From the NCBI GenBank assembly GCA_024695935.1, contig JAILHH010000001.1, positions 83,165 through 147,164 of the forward strand: 64,000 nt of DNA. The letters are read 5' to 3'. This document shows, one piece after another, positions 1-9,364 of the stretch. Each line of letters begins with the position of its first letter. Within the stretch, counting starts at the first letter, position 1. The notes beneath the pieces were generated by a model that was not told where the DNA came from, searched no databases, and worked only from the letters and a program-made list of their open reading frames with translations. This DNA is from Acetatifactor sp. (GTDB taxonomy: Bacteria > Bacillota > Clostridia > Lachnospirales > Lachnospiraceae). Both the position numbers and the translations under genes were made by a program.

Positions 1-1
1 A

Positions 2-127
2 TTTTCACACGTAAATGACCAGCCCATGCAGGTAATGACCAAAGCCGGTTTTGTTGAAAAAGTCGGAATTGACAATTTCCAACCCCATATTGATGAAGCA
101 TTAAAGAGAGCTGAAAGTTTACAATAA
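2..127 (+). CDS. SulP-family anion transporter, C-terminal end (partial)
   Basis: Only the last 41 codons are in the window. The reading frame entering at base 2 is open to a TAA at 125-127 and contains the pieces SHVNDQPMQVM and KAGFVEKVG. These resemble the end of the cytoplasmic STAS domain that closes SulP-type sulfate/bicarbonate transporters (recognised from memory of the family). The membrane part lies upstream of the window. A GC-rich hairpin with a T-run follows the stop, so the transcript probably ends there. Alternative: a free-standing STAS-domain protein, which cannot be excluded from this fragment. Confidence 0.65.
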   Translation, partial: FSHVNDQPMQVMTKAGFVEKVGIDNFQPHIDEALKRAESLQ

Positions 128-146
128 CTATATTTTGTGGTAAGAT
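118..146 (+). promoter_or_regulatory. Candidate promoter for mutS
   Basis: TTTACA at 118-123 and TAAGAT at 141-146 are separated by 17 bases, and TGG directly before the -10 gives an extended -10 motif. The -35 overlaps the last codons of the upstream transporter gene. The predicted start point (about 152) falls inside the following hairpin, so either the promoter or the terminator reading may be wrong. Confidence 0.4.
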
Positions 147-147
147 A

Positions 148-183
148 GTCGCGGATGCACAACCAAGTGTGTCCGCGATTTTT
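148..183 (+). terminator. Intrinsic terminator after the SulP gene
   Basis: TCGCGGA at 149-155 pairs with TCCGCGA at 172-178. The inner bases TGCAC and GTGTG extend the stem imperfectly, and TTTTT follows at 179-183. The hairpin sits 21 bases after the upstream stop codon. Confidence 0.75.
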
Positions 184-220
184 GACTTTTAAATATATTT
201 TGAAAAAGAGAGTTTTATCA

Positions 221-2893
221 ATGGAAAACATAGATTTGACCGGGGTTACTCCCATGATGCAAAAATATCTGGAAACAAAAAAAGAGTACAACGATTGTAT
301 TCTTTTTTATCGTCTGGGAGATTTTTATGAAATGTTTTTTGATGATGCTTTGATCGCATCAAAGGAACTTGAGATAACACTCACCGGTAAGAGCTGCGGT
401 CTTGAAGAGAGGGCTCCCATGTGCGGTGTGCCTTATCATGCAGCCGAAGGGTATCTGAGCAAACTTGTGAGCAGAGGATATAAGGTTGCAATCTGTGAAC
501 AGGTTGAGGATCCAAAACTTGCCAAGGGCCTTGTAAAGAGAGAGGTTGTGAGGATCGTTACTCCCGGAACCAATCTTAATATGCAGTCTCTTGATTCTTC
601 GAAGAATAATTTTATTCTCTCAGTTGTTTATACAGACGGTAATATCGGTCTTTCCGCTGCCGATGTCACAACGGGAGACTATTTTGTCACTGAGGTTTCA
701 GACCTTAGAAAACTTATGGATGAGGTTATGAAATATTCACCCTCTGAGATAGTTTGCAATGAATCTTTGAATCTGAGTGGTTTTGACTTAAAGGATTTAA
801 GGGAGAGACTCCACATATCCGTAAATACCCTTGAACCCCATTTTTTTGACGACGATTCCTGCAGAAGGATACTTTTAAAGCATTTTAAAGTAAATACTTT
901 TATCGGACTTGGTATAGATGAATTCCCCATGGGTATTATCGCCGCAGGGGCCCTTATGCAATATCTGTATGAGACTCAAAAGAGTGAACTTGAGCATGTA
1001 AGACATATTTATCCCTATCTTACAAGCAAATATATGCTCCTTGATTTTTCCACCAGAAGAAACCTGGAGCTTACGGAAACTCTCCGTGAAAAGCAAAAAA
1101 GAGGTTCCCTTCTCTGGGTCCTTGATAAGACAAAGACAGCCATGGGAGGCAGACTTTTAAGAAGCTATATCGAACAGCCCCTTATCGAAAAGGATGATAT
1201 AGAATTAAGACTTGATGCGGTGGAGGATCTTAATAAAAAGACCATAGCAAGGGATGAGATAAGAGAATATTTAAATCCCATTTATGACCTTGAGAGACTT
1301 CTCAGTAAGGTTATTTATAAAACCGCTAATCCCAGGGATCTGATCGCTTTTAAGAGCTCTCTTTCCATGCTTCCTTCAATTAAAACTGTCCTTGCTGATA
1401 TGGATGCGGATCTTTTAAAAGAGATAAATTCGGATATTGAGGGATTGGAGGATATCTGTTCACTTATCGATCAGAGTATTAATGAGGAGCCACCCATTAC
1501 CATCAGGGAGGGAGGCATCATAAAGGACGGTTTTGATGACACCATCGATATGCTCCGAAATGCAAAGCATGACGGAAAAAGATGGCTTGCCGAACTGGAG
1601 GATGTTGAGAGAGACAGAACCGGAATTAAGAATCTGAAGATAAAATACAATAAAGTTTTCGGTTATTATTTTGAGGTTACAAATTCGTACAAGGATATGG
1701 TGCCTGATGATTTTATCAGAAAACAGACCTTATCAAATGCAGAGAGATTTACCACACCAAAACTAAAAGAGCTTGAGGATACCATATTAAATGCCGAGGA
1801 CAAACTGACTACCCTGGAATATGATATGTTCTGCAAGATAAGGGATTCCATTTCGATGGAGATCGACAGGATACAAAAAACCGCAAAGGCTATTGCCAAG
1901 CTGGATGTTTTTGCATCTCTTTCCCTGGTTTGTGAAAGAAATCATTATTGCAGACCAAAGCTTAATACGAAAGGCGTTATAGATATAAAAGACGGCAGAC
2001 ATCCTGTTGTGGAACAGGTTATAGATAACGATCTGTTCATAGCAAATGATACCCATCTTGACAATGCAAACAGCTGCATCAGCATCATAACGGGCCCCAA
2101 TATGGCGGGAAAATCCACTTATATGCGTCAGTCCGCCCTCATAGTGTTGATGGCTCAGATCGGATCCTTTGTGCCTGCAAAAAGTGCAAATATCGGCATT
2201 GTGGACAGAATATTTACAAGAGTCGGAGCATCGGACGATCTGGCAAGCGGTCAGTCCACATTTATGGTGGAAATGAATGAAGTGGCTAATATCCTAAGAA
2301 ATGCCACTTCAAAGAGTCTTCTTATTCTGGATGAGATCGGAAGAGGTACATCGACCTTTGACGGTCTTTCCATTGCCTGGGCAGTGATCGAGCATATCAG
2401 TAACAGAAAGCTTTTGGGTGCAAAAACCCTTTTTGCCACCCATTATCACGAACTCACCGAGCTTGAGGGCAAAATGAGCAATGTAAACAATTATTGCATT
2501 GCCGTCAAGGAAGTCGGAGATGACATTGTATTTTTAAGAAAGATCATCAGGGGTGGTGCAGATAAGAGCTACGGTATCCAGGTGGCAAAACTTGCAGGTG
2601 TCCCTGATATGGTAATAGACAGGGCAAAAGAGATCGTTGAACAGCTTTCTGACAATGACATAACCGAAAAGGTTCAAAGTATCGCAGTGGATACTAAGGG
2701 TGAATTAAAGTCAAAGAAGGTACCTGTTGTGGATGAGGTTGACATGGGTCAGATGTCTTTATTTGACACTTATACCGATGAAGATGTGATAAACGAGATC
2801 AGAGACATCGAGATTTCAACCCTTACTCCGCTTGATGCAATGAATACTCTTTACAGGCTTCAGAGTAAGATCAGAAACCGTTGGAACGGATAA
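221..2893 (+). CDS. mutS: DNA mismatch repair protein MutS
   Basis: MutS recognises mismatches and small loops and, with ATP, recruits MutL. The 890-residue protein has the normal family length. The mismatch-reading Phe-x-Glu is F35-Y-E37 in the motif DFYEMF. The Walker A motif GPNMAGKS is at about 625-632, followed by the DEIGRGTST signature. A sliding-clamp-binding motif, QMSLF, lies at 844-848. I chose the ATG at 221 because the longer frame from 155 would start inside the upstream terminator hairpin and adds non-conserved residues. mutL begins 28 bases downstream, so the two are almost certainly co-transcribed. Confidence 0.97.
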   Translation: MENIDLTGVTPMMQKYLETKKEYNDCILFYRLGDFYEMFFDDALIASKELEITLTGKSCGLEERAPMCGVPYHAAEGYLSKLVSRGYKVAICEQVEDPKLAKGLVKREVVRIVTPGTNLNMQSLDSSKNNFILSVVYTDGNIGLSAADVTTGDYFVTEVSDLRKLMDEVMKYSPSEIVCNESLNLSGFDLKDLRERLHISVNTLEPHFFDDDSCRRILLKHFKVNTFIGLGIDEFPMGIIAAGALMQYLYETQKSELEHVRHIYPYLTSKYMLLDFSTRRNLELTETLREKQKRGSLLWVLDKTKTAMGGRLLRSYIEQPLIEKDDIELRLDAVEDLNKKTIARDEIREYLNPIYDLERLLSKVIYKTANPRDLIAFKSSLSMLPSIKTVLADMDADLLKEINSDIEGLEDICSLIDQSINEEPPITIREGGIIKDGFDDTIDMLRNAKHDGKRWLAELEDVERDRTGIKNLKIKYNKVFGYYFEVTNSYKDMVPDDFIRKQTLSNAERFTTPKLKELEDTILNAEDKLTTLEYDMFCKIRDSISMEIDRIQKTAKAIAKLDVFASLSLVCERNHYCRPKLNTKGVIDIKDGRHPVVEQVIDNDLFIANDTHLDNANSCISIITGPNMAGKSTYMRQSALIVLMAQIGSFVPAKSANIGIVDRIFTRVGASDDLASGQSTFMVEMNEVANILRNATSKSLLILDEIGRGTSTFDGLSIAWAVIEHISNRKLLGAKTLFATHYHELTELEGKMSNVNNYCIAVKEVGDDIVFLRKIIRGGADKSYGIQVAKLAGVPDMVIDRAKEIVEQLSDNDITEKVQSIAVDTKGELKSKKVPVVDEVDMGQMSLFDTYTDEDVINEIRDIEISTLTPLDAMNTLYRLQSKIRNRWNG

Positions 2894-2921
2894 GGATAAT
2901 TTTGGGAAAGGACCGTAAAAA

Positions 2922-4985
2922 ATGGCAGAGATCAAAGTTTTGGATTCGGATACGATTGACAAGATAGCTGCAGGTGAGGTGGTGGAAAGACCGGCCTCCG
3001 TTGTAAAGGAACTTGTGGAGAATTCCATTGATGCAGGAGCGACTGCACTTACGGTTGAAATAAAAGACGGTGGCATTGAATTTATCAGGGTTACGGATAA
3101 CGGAAGCGGTATTGAAAAGGATTATATTAAAAATGCTTTTTTAAGACATGCTACCAGCAAGATAAGAAATGCCGAGGATTTAAATTCCATAGTTTCTCTG
3201 GGATTTAGAGGTGAGGCTTTATCCAGTATAAGCGCTGTGTCCAAGGTGGAGATCATCACAAAATGCGAGAATGACTTAACCGGTCAACGGCTTTACCTTG
3301 AAGGTGGTGTCATAAAAGATTGCGACGAGGTGGGAGCGCCAAAGGGTACCACCATGATAGTTAAAAATCTTTTTTATAATACTCCTGCCCGTAGAAAGTT
3401 TTTAAAACAGCCTCAGACCGAAGCCGGTTATATTGCGGATCTGATGGAGCATCTGGCCTTAAGCAGGCCCGATATTTCATTTAAACTGATCGTTGGCTCA
3501 GCTACCAAGTTTCATACTTCCGGAAACGGCGACCTGAAGGAAGTTATCTACAGGATCTACGGAAAAGATTTTGCAACGGAGATCATTCCCATCGATTATT
3601 CAGACGGACTGCTTTCTTTACAGGGGTATCTGGGAAAACCTGTTCTTGTGCGCAGTAACAGAAATTTCGAGCTTTTTTATCTTAACGGCAGATTTATAAA
3701 AAGTAATGCTATCTTTAAATCCATAGAAGAGGGCTGTAACGAATATCTGATGCAGCATAAATTTCCTTTTTGTGTAATTCATATGACAATCGACTGTTCA
3801 AAGGTTGATGTCAATGTTCATCCCACAAAAATGGATGTGAGATTTTCGGATACTTTCCTTATCTGTGACACAGTTACTAAGGCCATCCGTGATACATATT
3901 CAAAGGGTGAATATTTCCCTGACGGATTAAGGGAAGATAAAAAGCCTGTGATAAAGGTGGAAAAGATCCTTGCTCCGGAACCCTTTGAGATCAACAGGGT
4001 GAAAGAGACAAGGGTTTCGGAGGAAGCCGATTATCATACCAATATTGAAAAGAGTCATAATGATTTTAAATCAAATCCTGTCTGGTCAAGAGTTCTTGAA
4101 AAGGATGAAGATCCGGAGCTTACAGGTTTATTTGAGAAAGTAAATGACCTTAGGGAAGAAAATGAAAAGTTCACTGCTGCAAATGAAAACATTTCAACCG
4201 ATGATTTTGTATTTGAAGAAGATGAGCCCGGTTTTTTAAATTCTGCGGGTGACTGTATTGAGAATGGAACAGAGAAAAGCTCTCATGAGGTTAGTGAAGA
4301 TGCCTTAAATCCTGTATATGATCCAAAGTCAGATGAAGTTGTTGAAGTGACAAATCCGACCCAGCTGAATCTCTTTGAAGAAAGGATCCTGCAGGAGGAA
4401 AACAGGAAATATTTTAAAGTTATAGGTCAGGTTTTTGATACTTATTGGATAGTTCAATATGAAAAAAACATGCTCATAATCGATCAGCATGCCGCCCATG
4501 AAAAGGTAAAATACGAGCGATTCATTAAAAGGCTCAGGGACAATGAGATCTTTTCACAAAACCTTATGCCGCCCATAATCGTAGCATTGAATCCGAATGA
4601 AGTGGACATAGTCAACAGATATATGGATTCATTTAATGAACTTGGTTTTGAAATCGAGCATTTCGGCGGAAATGAATATGCATTAAGGGCCGTTCCCATT
4701 GACTTATACGGATGTAATGAAAAGGAAATGTTTTTGGAAGTTCTTGATGAAATGGGTGAGGGGATGAAGCTTGAAAAGGTGTCATCGGTTCATGACAAGA
4801 TCGCTTCCATGTCTTGTAAAGCCGCTGTAAAGGGTAATACGAGGTTAACCTTAAAAGAAGCCGAAGATCTCATCGATGAGCTCATGAGTCTGGATAACCC
4901 TTACAACTGTCCCCACGGACGCCCTACCATCATCAAGATGACGGAGAGAGATCTGGAAAAGAAGTTTAAGAGGATAGTTGATTAG
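2922..4985 (+). CDS. mutL: DNA mismatch repair protein MutL (endonuclease type)
   Basis: MutL couples MutS to strand incision. The 687-residue protein has the N-terminal GHKL ATPase (VKELVENSIDAG at 28-39, DNGSGI, GFRGEAL). A long acidic, poorly conserved linker spans about residues 340-480. The C-terminal dimerisation and nuclease domain carries the endonuclease motif DQHAAHE with E527 and E532, the SCKAAVKGN block and the metal-site motif CPHGRPT near the end. Bacteria with this nuclease motif normally lack MutH. It is co-transcribed with mutS, and the tandem palindromic elements begin 18 bases after the stop. Confidence 0.97.
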   Translation: MAEIKVLDSDTIDKIAAGEVVERPASVVKELVENSIDAGATALTVEIKDGGIEFIRVTDNGSGIEKDYIKNAFLRHATSKIRNAEDLNSIVSLGFRGEALSSISAVSKVEIITKCENDLTGQRLYLEGGVIKDCDEVGAPKGTTMIVKNLFYNTPARRKFLKQPQTEAGYIADLMEHLALSRPDISFKLIVGSATKFHTSGNGDLKEVIYRIYGKDFATEIIPIDYSDGLLSLQGYLGKPVLVRSNRNFELFYLNGRFIKSNAIFKSIEEGCNEYLMQHKFPFCVIHMTIDCSKVDVNVHPTKMDVRFSDTFLICDTVTKAIRDTYSKGEYFPDGLREDKKPVIKVEKILAPEPFEINRVKETRVSEEADYHTNIEKSHNDFKSNPVWSRVLEKDEDPELTGLFEKVNDLREENEKFTAANENISTDDFVFEEDEPGFLNSAGDCIENGTEKSSHEVSEDALNPVYDPKSDEVVEVTNPTQLNLFEERILQEENRKYFKVIGQVFDTYWIVQYEKNMLIIDQHAAHEKVKYERFIKRLRDNEIFSQNLMPPIIVALNPNEVDIVNRYMDSFNELGFEIEHFGGNEYALRAVPIDLYGCNEKEMFLEVLDEMGEGMKLEKVSSVHDKIASMSCKAAVKGNTRLTLKEAEDLIDELMSLDNPYNCPHGRPTIIKMTERDLEKKFKRIVD

Positions 4986-5003
4986 TATTATTAGATATAC
5001 AAC

Positions 5004-5109
5004 GAAGCGGGTCCTGGCTGCAGGGCGCCAGTCGCTCAAACAGTCCTCACCGCGAAAAGGCACGCGTCTGCGGAACTCGCTTGGTGGCATCCCTACAGCC
5101 TCCCGCTTC
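5004..5109 (+). repeat. GC-rich palindromic element, copy 1
   Basis: This is a 106-base unit bounded by perfect 8-base inverted ends, GAAGCGGG (5004-5011) and CCCGCTTC (5102-5109). Inside these, GGCTGCAGGG pairs with CCCTACAGCC with one mismatch, so the whole unit can fold into one long arm. The centre has the sequence CTCAAACAGTCCTC and a CGCG...CGCG inner stem. It is much more GC-rich than its surroundings and repeats 130 bases downstream. From memory, similar pieces (GACTGTTTGAGCG on the other strand) occur in Lachnospiraceae intergenic regions. No protein-coding role is likely. Confidence 0.85.
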
Positions 5110-5133
5110 TCTCCGAATGTTATCTTTACATCC

Positions 5134-5240
5134 GAAGCGGGCCTCGTCTGCAGGGCGCCAGTCGCTCAAACAGTCCTCGCCGCGAAAAGGCACGCGTCTG
5201 CTAAAACTCGCTTGGTGGCATCCCTACAGCCTCCCGCTTC
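5134..5240 (+). repeat. GC-rich palindromic element, copy 2
   Basis: This second copy of the element at 5004-5109 is 107 bases long with the same 8-base inverted ends (5134-5141 and 5233-5240). By eye it differs at about seven positions plus one inserted base, clustered just inside the left end and before the conserved ACTCGCTTGG block. The two copies are separated by 24 bases of ordinary AT-rich sequence. The pair fills the only gap longer than 300 bases in the window, between mutL and miaA. Confidence 0.85.
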
Positions 5241-5314
5241 TTATTTGATTTAACAATATAGAATGGGAAATGGGCGGAAGTTGTTATTTTAGTCTTTTTA
5301 AGAAAAGGAGAACT

Positions 5315-6277
5315 ATGGCTGAAAAACCTCTCGTGATAATCACCGGTCCCACCGCAGTGGGAAAGACGAATTTGTCTATAAAGCTTGCAAAACGAATTGG
5401 TGGAGAGATAATTTCCGCAGATTCAATGCAGGTATATAAGTATATGGACATCGGCTCAGCAAAGATAAAGCCTTCCGAGACTGAGGGTGTAAAGCATTAC
5501 CTCATAGACATTTTAGACCCCAGGGAAGACTTTAATGTCTTTACATTTAAAGAAAAATGCGTTGAAGCCATAGAGGAGATATATAAAAACGGACATATTC
5601 CCATTATCGTAGGGGGAACCGGATTTTACATCCAGGCCGTTTTAAATGATATTGATTTTGCCGCAGACGAATCCTGCGATGAAGCGCTAAACGGAAGTAT
5701 CAGAAAAGATTTAGAAGATTTTGCAAAAAAATACGGTGCCCATGCACTTCATGAAAAACTGCTTGATATAGACCCGGGTTCCTATGAAGAGATCCACGAA
5801 AATAATATAAAGAGAACCATCCGGGCCATTGAGTTTTTCATGTTAAACAACAGGCCAATATCCGAACACAACAGGCAGGAGAGGGAAAAAAGTTCAGTTT
5901 ATGACTCCTGCTATTTTGTGTTAAACTGCCCCAGAGATATTCTTTATGAGAGAGTTGAAAAAAGAGTTGATATCATGATGGAGGAAGGGCTTTTAGCCGA
6001 GGTTCAGAAATTAAAAGACCTTGGATGCAAGCCGGATATGACATCTATGCAGGGACTTGGCTATAAAGAACTCCTCAGATTCTTAAACGAAGGCGGAAAC
6101 CTCGAAGAAGCCGTAAATGACATAAAGATAAATACCAGACATTTTGCAAAGAGACAGTTGACGTGGTTCAGACGTGAAAAGGATTGTATCTGGATCAACA
6201 AGGATGAATTTCAAAATGAGGAAGAAATCTTAACTTTTTTACTTGAAAAATGTAAAAGTCGGGGTATTATATCATAA
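5315..6277 (+). CDS. miaA: tRNA dimethylallyltransferase MiaA
   Basis: MiaA transfers a dimethylallyl group to A37 of tRNAs that read codons starting with U. The 320-residue protein has the P-loop GPTAVGKT at residues 11-18, the ISADSMQVYK substrate motif, the GGTGFYIQA block and the conserved C-terminal region ending in QLTWFRR. The ATG at 5315 has a good AGGAG six bases from it; the longer frame from 5270 has no site of comparable quality. Placement after mutSL is common in Firmicutes. No clear promoter was seen between the palindromic elements and the start. Confidence 0.96.
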   Translation: MAEKPLVIITGPTAVGKTNLSIKLAKRIGGEIISADSMQVYKYMDIGSAKIKPSETEGVKHYLIDILDPREDFNVFTFKEKCVEAIEEIYKNGHIPIIVGGTGFYIQAVLNDIDFAADESCDEALNGSIRKDLEDFAKKYGAHALHEKLLDIDPGSYEEIHENNIKRTIRAIEFFMLNNRPISEHNRQEREKSSVYDSCYFVLNCPRDILYERVEKRVDIMMEEGLLAEVQKLKDLGCKPDMTSMQGLGYKELLRFLNEGGNLEEAVNDIKINTRHFAKRQLTWFRREKDCIWINKDEFQNEEEILTFLLEKCKSRGIIS

Positions 6278-6300
6278 GGAAAAAAAGTACAGGAGAACTT

Positions 6301-7605
6301 ATGAGTAATTTATATAATTTTGAAGGTTATAAAAAGCTTGGGATAAGCCCCGAGGTTTTTGAATTTTGTGAAAAGATATGGAAAGATCTGAAGCCCCGTT
6401 TTGATGCCATTGACGAGGTGTCTGAGATCAATCAGTTAAAGGTTCTTTCAGCCATGCAGGAATGCAATGTGGCGGAAAGCTGTCTTTTGGGTACGACCGG
6501 ATACGGATATAACGACCTTGGAAGGGATACCCTTGAAAAGGTTTATGCAAAAGTTTTTTCTACCGAGGATGCACTGGTCAGACCTCAGATCACTTGCGGT
6601 ACTCATGCTCTTGCCCTGGCTCTTATGAGTAATCTTCGTCCCGGAGACGAACTGTTAAGCCCTGTGGGAAAGCCCTATGATACTCTGGAGGAGGTAATAG
6701 GTATACGTCCTTCAAAGGGTTCTTTAAAAGAGTATGGCATAACATATTCACAGGTGGATCTGCTTCCAAACGGTGATTTTGACTTTGACAATATCAAAAA
6801 AGCCATTAATGAAAAGACTAAACTTGTGACTATCCAGAGATCAAAAGGTTATCAGACAAGACCTACGCTCTCCGTAAAACGTATCGGAGAAGTGATCAAA
6901 TTTATCAAGGATATTAAGCAAGACGTGATCTGTATGGTTGATAACTGTTACGGAGAATTCACAGAAACCATCGAACCCACCGATGTGGGGGCGGATGCTG
7001 TTGTAGGGTCTCTTATCAAAAACCCCGGTGGAGGACTGGCGCCCATCGGAGGTTATATAGCAGGTACAAAAGAATTTGTGGAAAATGCGGCCTACAGACT
7101 TACAAGCCCCGGCCTTGGAAAAGAAGTCGGCGCAAGTCTGGGAATACTGCCCCAGTTTTTCCAGGGATTTTTCCTTTCGCCTACAGTGACTGCAAATGCT
7201 CTTAAGGGTGCCATCTTTGCGGCTAATATTTATGAAAGATTAAATTTCAGTGTGCTCCCGAATTCTACTGAATCCAGACATGACATTATCCAGGCTGTCA
7301 CATTTAACGATCCCGATGCAATGATAGCTTTTTGCAAAGGCATACAGTATGCGGCTCCCGTGGATTCCTTTGTCACTCCCGAGCCCTGGGATATGCCCGG
7401 TTATGATTCAAAAGTAATAATGGCTGCAGGTGCGTTTGTAAGCGGTTCATCCATCGAGCTTTCCGCTGACGGACCCATAAAACCGCCATATTCTGTTTAT
7501 TTCCAGGGTGGCCTTACCTGGCAGCACGCAAAGTTTGGGATAATACGTTCTTTGCAGGAACTTGTGAACGCCCATCTTGTGGACACGGATAATCTTTTGT
7601 GCTAG
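6301..7605 (+). CDS. PLP-dependent methionine gamma-lyase-like protein (YnbB / aluminium-resistance family)
   Basis: This 434-residue fold-type I PLP enzyme belongs to the family annotated as aluminium-resistance protein or YnbB, related to methionine gamma-lyase and cystathionine enzymes. The Schiff-base lysine is probably K240 in SLIKNPGGG. The motifs TTGYGYND, CGTHALALAL and MVDNCYGEF fit the cofactor site. A GGAG lies just before the ATG, and the gene starts 23 bases after miaA. The substrate is not established by sequence; the C-S lyase role is inferred from the superfamily. Confidence 0.88.
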   Translation: MSNLYNFEGYKKLGISPEVFEFCEKIWKDLKPRFDAIDEVSEINQLKVLSAMQECNVAESCLLGTTGYGYNDLGRDTLEKVYAKVFSTEDALVRPQITCGTHALALALMSNLRPGDELLSPVGKPYDTLEEVIGIRPSKGSLKEYGITYSQVDLLPNGDFDFDNIKKAINEKTKLVTIQRSKGYQTRPTLSVKRIGEVIKFIKDIKQDVICMVDNCYGEFTETIEPTDVGADAVVGSLIKNPGGGLAPIGGYIAGTKEFVENAAYRLTSPGLGKEVGASLGILPQFFQGFFLSPTVTANALKGAIFAANIYERLNFSVLPNSTESRHDIIQAVTFNDPDAMIAFCKGIQYAAPVDSFVTPEPWDMPGYDSKVIMAAGAFVSGSSIELSADGPIKPPYSVYFQGGLTWQHAKFGIIRSLQELVNAHLVDTDNLLC

Positions 7606-7649
7606 TATATTAATGGTCTTTTTGCGCGGAGAAGGCTAATGAGGAACTT

Positions 7650-8339
7650 ATGAAAGAAGTAGAAACAACAAACAAATTTTTGCCCTACGAGAAATTCAAA
7701 ACTTACGGTCCGGACTGTATGTCCGATGCTGAACTTTTAGCCATCATGTTAAGGACCGGAACGAAGGATATGAGTGCCCTTGAACTGGCAGAAGCGATCC
7801 TTCAAAAAAGCAGAAGCTTAAAACCGGGACTTTTAGGATTAAACGACCTGTCTCTTAAGGAACTAATGTCCATCAAGGGCGTGGGAGAGGTCAAGGCTGT
7901 CAAATTAAAGGCCCTGTTTGAACTTTCCGTCCGCATCAGTTCCACAACGGCTTCAGCAGATGTGGAAAAATTCAATCAGCCCAATGATATTGCAGACCAT
8001 TATATGGAAAAACTCCGTCATAAAAAGACAGAGAATGTCTGTGTAATGTTTTTGGACAGCAAATGCCGTCTGATCTGTGAAAAGACTCTTTCCACCGGCA
8101 GCGTTAACATGTCTCTCATATCACCCAGAGATATTTTTATAGAGGCATTAAAAAACGAAGCGGTGTATCTGATCCTTATCCACAATCATCCCTCAGGGGA
8201 TCCGGCACCCAGCAAGGATGATATCAAACTTACAAAGATCATCCATAAATACGGTCTTGAAATTGGGATCAAACTCCTTGATCATATCGTGATCGGAGAC
8301 AATACTTATTTTTCATTTAACACTGAACATTTAATGTAG
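7650..8339 (+). CDS. radC: RadC-family JAMM/MPN+ domain protein
   Basis: The 229-residue protein has an N-terminal helix-hairpin-helix region (SIKGVGEVKA) and a C-terminal JAMM metal-site motif, H178-x-H180 with S188 and D191, in HNHPSGDPAPSKDD. RadC proteins were named for DNA repair, but the biochemical function remains unsettled. Its position directly before mreB is conserved in many Firmicutes and proteobacteria. The stop codon overlaps the GGAGG used by mreB, suggesting co-expression with the shape genes. Confidence 0.95.
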   Translation: MKEVETTNKFLPYEKFKTYGPDCMSDAELLAIMLRTGTKDMSALELAEAILQKSRSLKPGLLGLNDLSLKELMSIKGVGEVKAVKLKALFELSVRISSTTASADVEKFNQPNDIADHYMEKLRHKKTENVCVMFLDSKCRLICEKTLSTGSVNMSLISPRDIFIEALKNEAVYLILIHNHPSGDPAPSKDDIKLTKIIHKYGLEIGIKLLDHIVIGDNTYFSFNTEHLM

Positions 8340-8353
8340 GAGGATACGTTTAA

Positions 8354-9364
8354 GTGTCAAACAATACGTTCGGTATCGACCTCGGTACATATAATATAAA
8401 AATTTACAGCAAGAACGATGACAATGTTTTTATCGAAAAAAATATGATCGCCATCGAAAACAAGAATAATATCTTTGCTTACGGCGATTCCGCATACGAG
8501 ATGTATGAAAAGGCTCCCTCAAATATCAATATCAGTTTCCCCCTTTCTAACGGAGTTATTGCTGATATCAAAAATATGCAGACCCTTTTGAAACTCTTTA
8601 TCGGATATCTTGAAAAGGACAATTTTAAACCTTCCGATTTCTATATTTCCGTTCCCACGGATGTAACTGAGGTTGAAAAGAGAGCGTTTTATGATCTTGT
8701 AAAGGATGCCGGAGTTAAGGCTAAAAAGATCATGGTGGTGGAAAAGGCTGTGGCCGACGGTCTGGGACTTGATATTGATGTTAAAAATTCCGTGGGCGTA
8801 CTCATTGTAAATGTCGGTTACGAGACTACGGAGATCTCCATCCTGTCTCTTGGCGGAATAGTCCTCAGTAAGATCATAAAAGTCGGAGGACTTAAATTTG
8901 ATGAGGCTATAAAGAATATTGTCCGCAAGGAATATTCACTCTTTATCGGAGGAAAAACCGCTGAAAATGTAAAAATGTCCTTAAAGGATCTTGAAGCTGA
9001 GCACAAGGGTGCAGTGGTTTACGGAAGAGATATCGTGACCGGCCTTCCCGTAGAGCGCGAGATACCCACAAAACTTGTTGATTCCTGCCTTGAGGAGCAT
9101 TTTAATTCCATTATAGACAATATCAAGGTTATCCTTGAGAGAACTCCCCCGGAACTTGCGGCTGATATTTACAGACACGGAATTTATCTTACCGGTGGCG
9201 CAAGCCAGGTAAATCACCTTGCTGAAAAGATCGCAAACGGTACGGGCCTCAGAGTAAACGTGGTATCCGAACCTACTGCAAGTATCGCAAAGGGTCTTGC
9301 AAGGATCATAAAAGATGACAATTACAAATCAGTATCCTATTCGATAGAGGGAATGAGTAAATAA
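8354..9364 (+). CDS. mreB: Rod shape-determining protein MreB (actin family)
   Basis: MreB forms membrane-bound filaments that guide lateral wall synthesis. The 336-residue protein shows actin-fold nucleotide motifs: GIDLGTYNIKI at the N-terminus, a phosphate-2 region around VGVLIVNVGYETTE, and the adenosine motif TGGASQVNHL. The start is a GTG at 8354 preceded by AGGAGGATA; no better in-frame ATG is nearby. The sequence is rather divergent around the phosphate-2 motif, so it could be an Mbl-type paralogue. Its stop overlaps the mreC ATG by one base. Confidence 0.93.
   Translation: MSNNTFGIDLGTYNIKIYSKNDDNVFIEKNMIAIENKNNIFAYGDSAYEMYEKAPSNINISFPLSNGVIADIKNMQTLLKLFIGYLEKDNFKPSDFYISVPTDVTEVEKRAFYDLVKDAGVKAKKIMVVEKAVADGLGLDIDVKNSVGVLIVNVGYETTEISILSLGGIVLSKIIKVGGLKFDEAIKNIVRKEYSLFIGGKTAENVKMSLKDLEAEHKGAVVYGRDIVTGLPVEREIPTKLVDSCLEEHFNSIIDNIKVILERTPPELAADIYRHGIYLTGGASQVNHLAEKIANGTGLRVNVVSEPTASIAKGLARIIKDDNYKSVSYSIEGMSK

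Noticed and set aside
4978..5253. An open frame of about 90 codons across the tandem palindromic elements (and others on the opposite strand)
   Set aside because: It is an artefact of the GC-rich repeat: no ribosome-binding site, repeat-driven composition, and it reads through both copies. Treated as repeat DNA.
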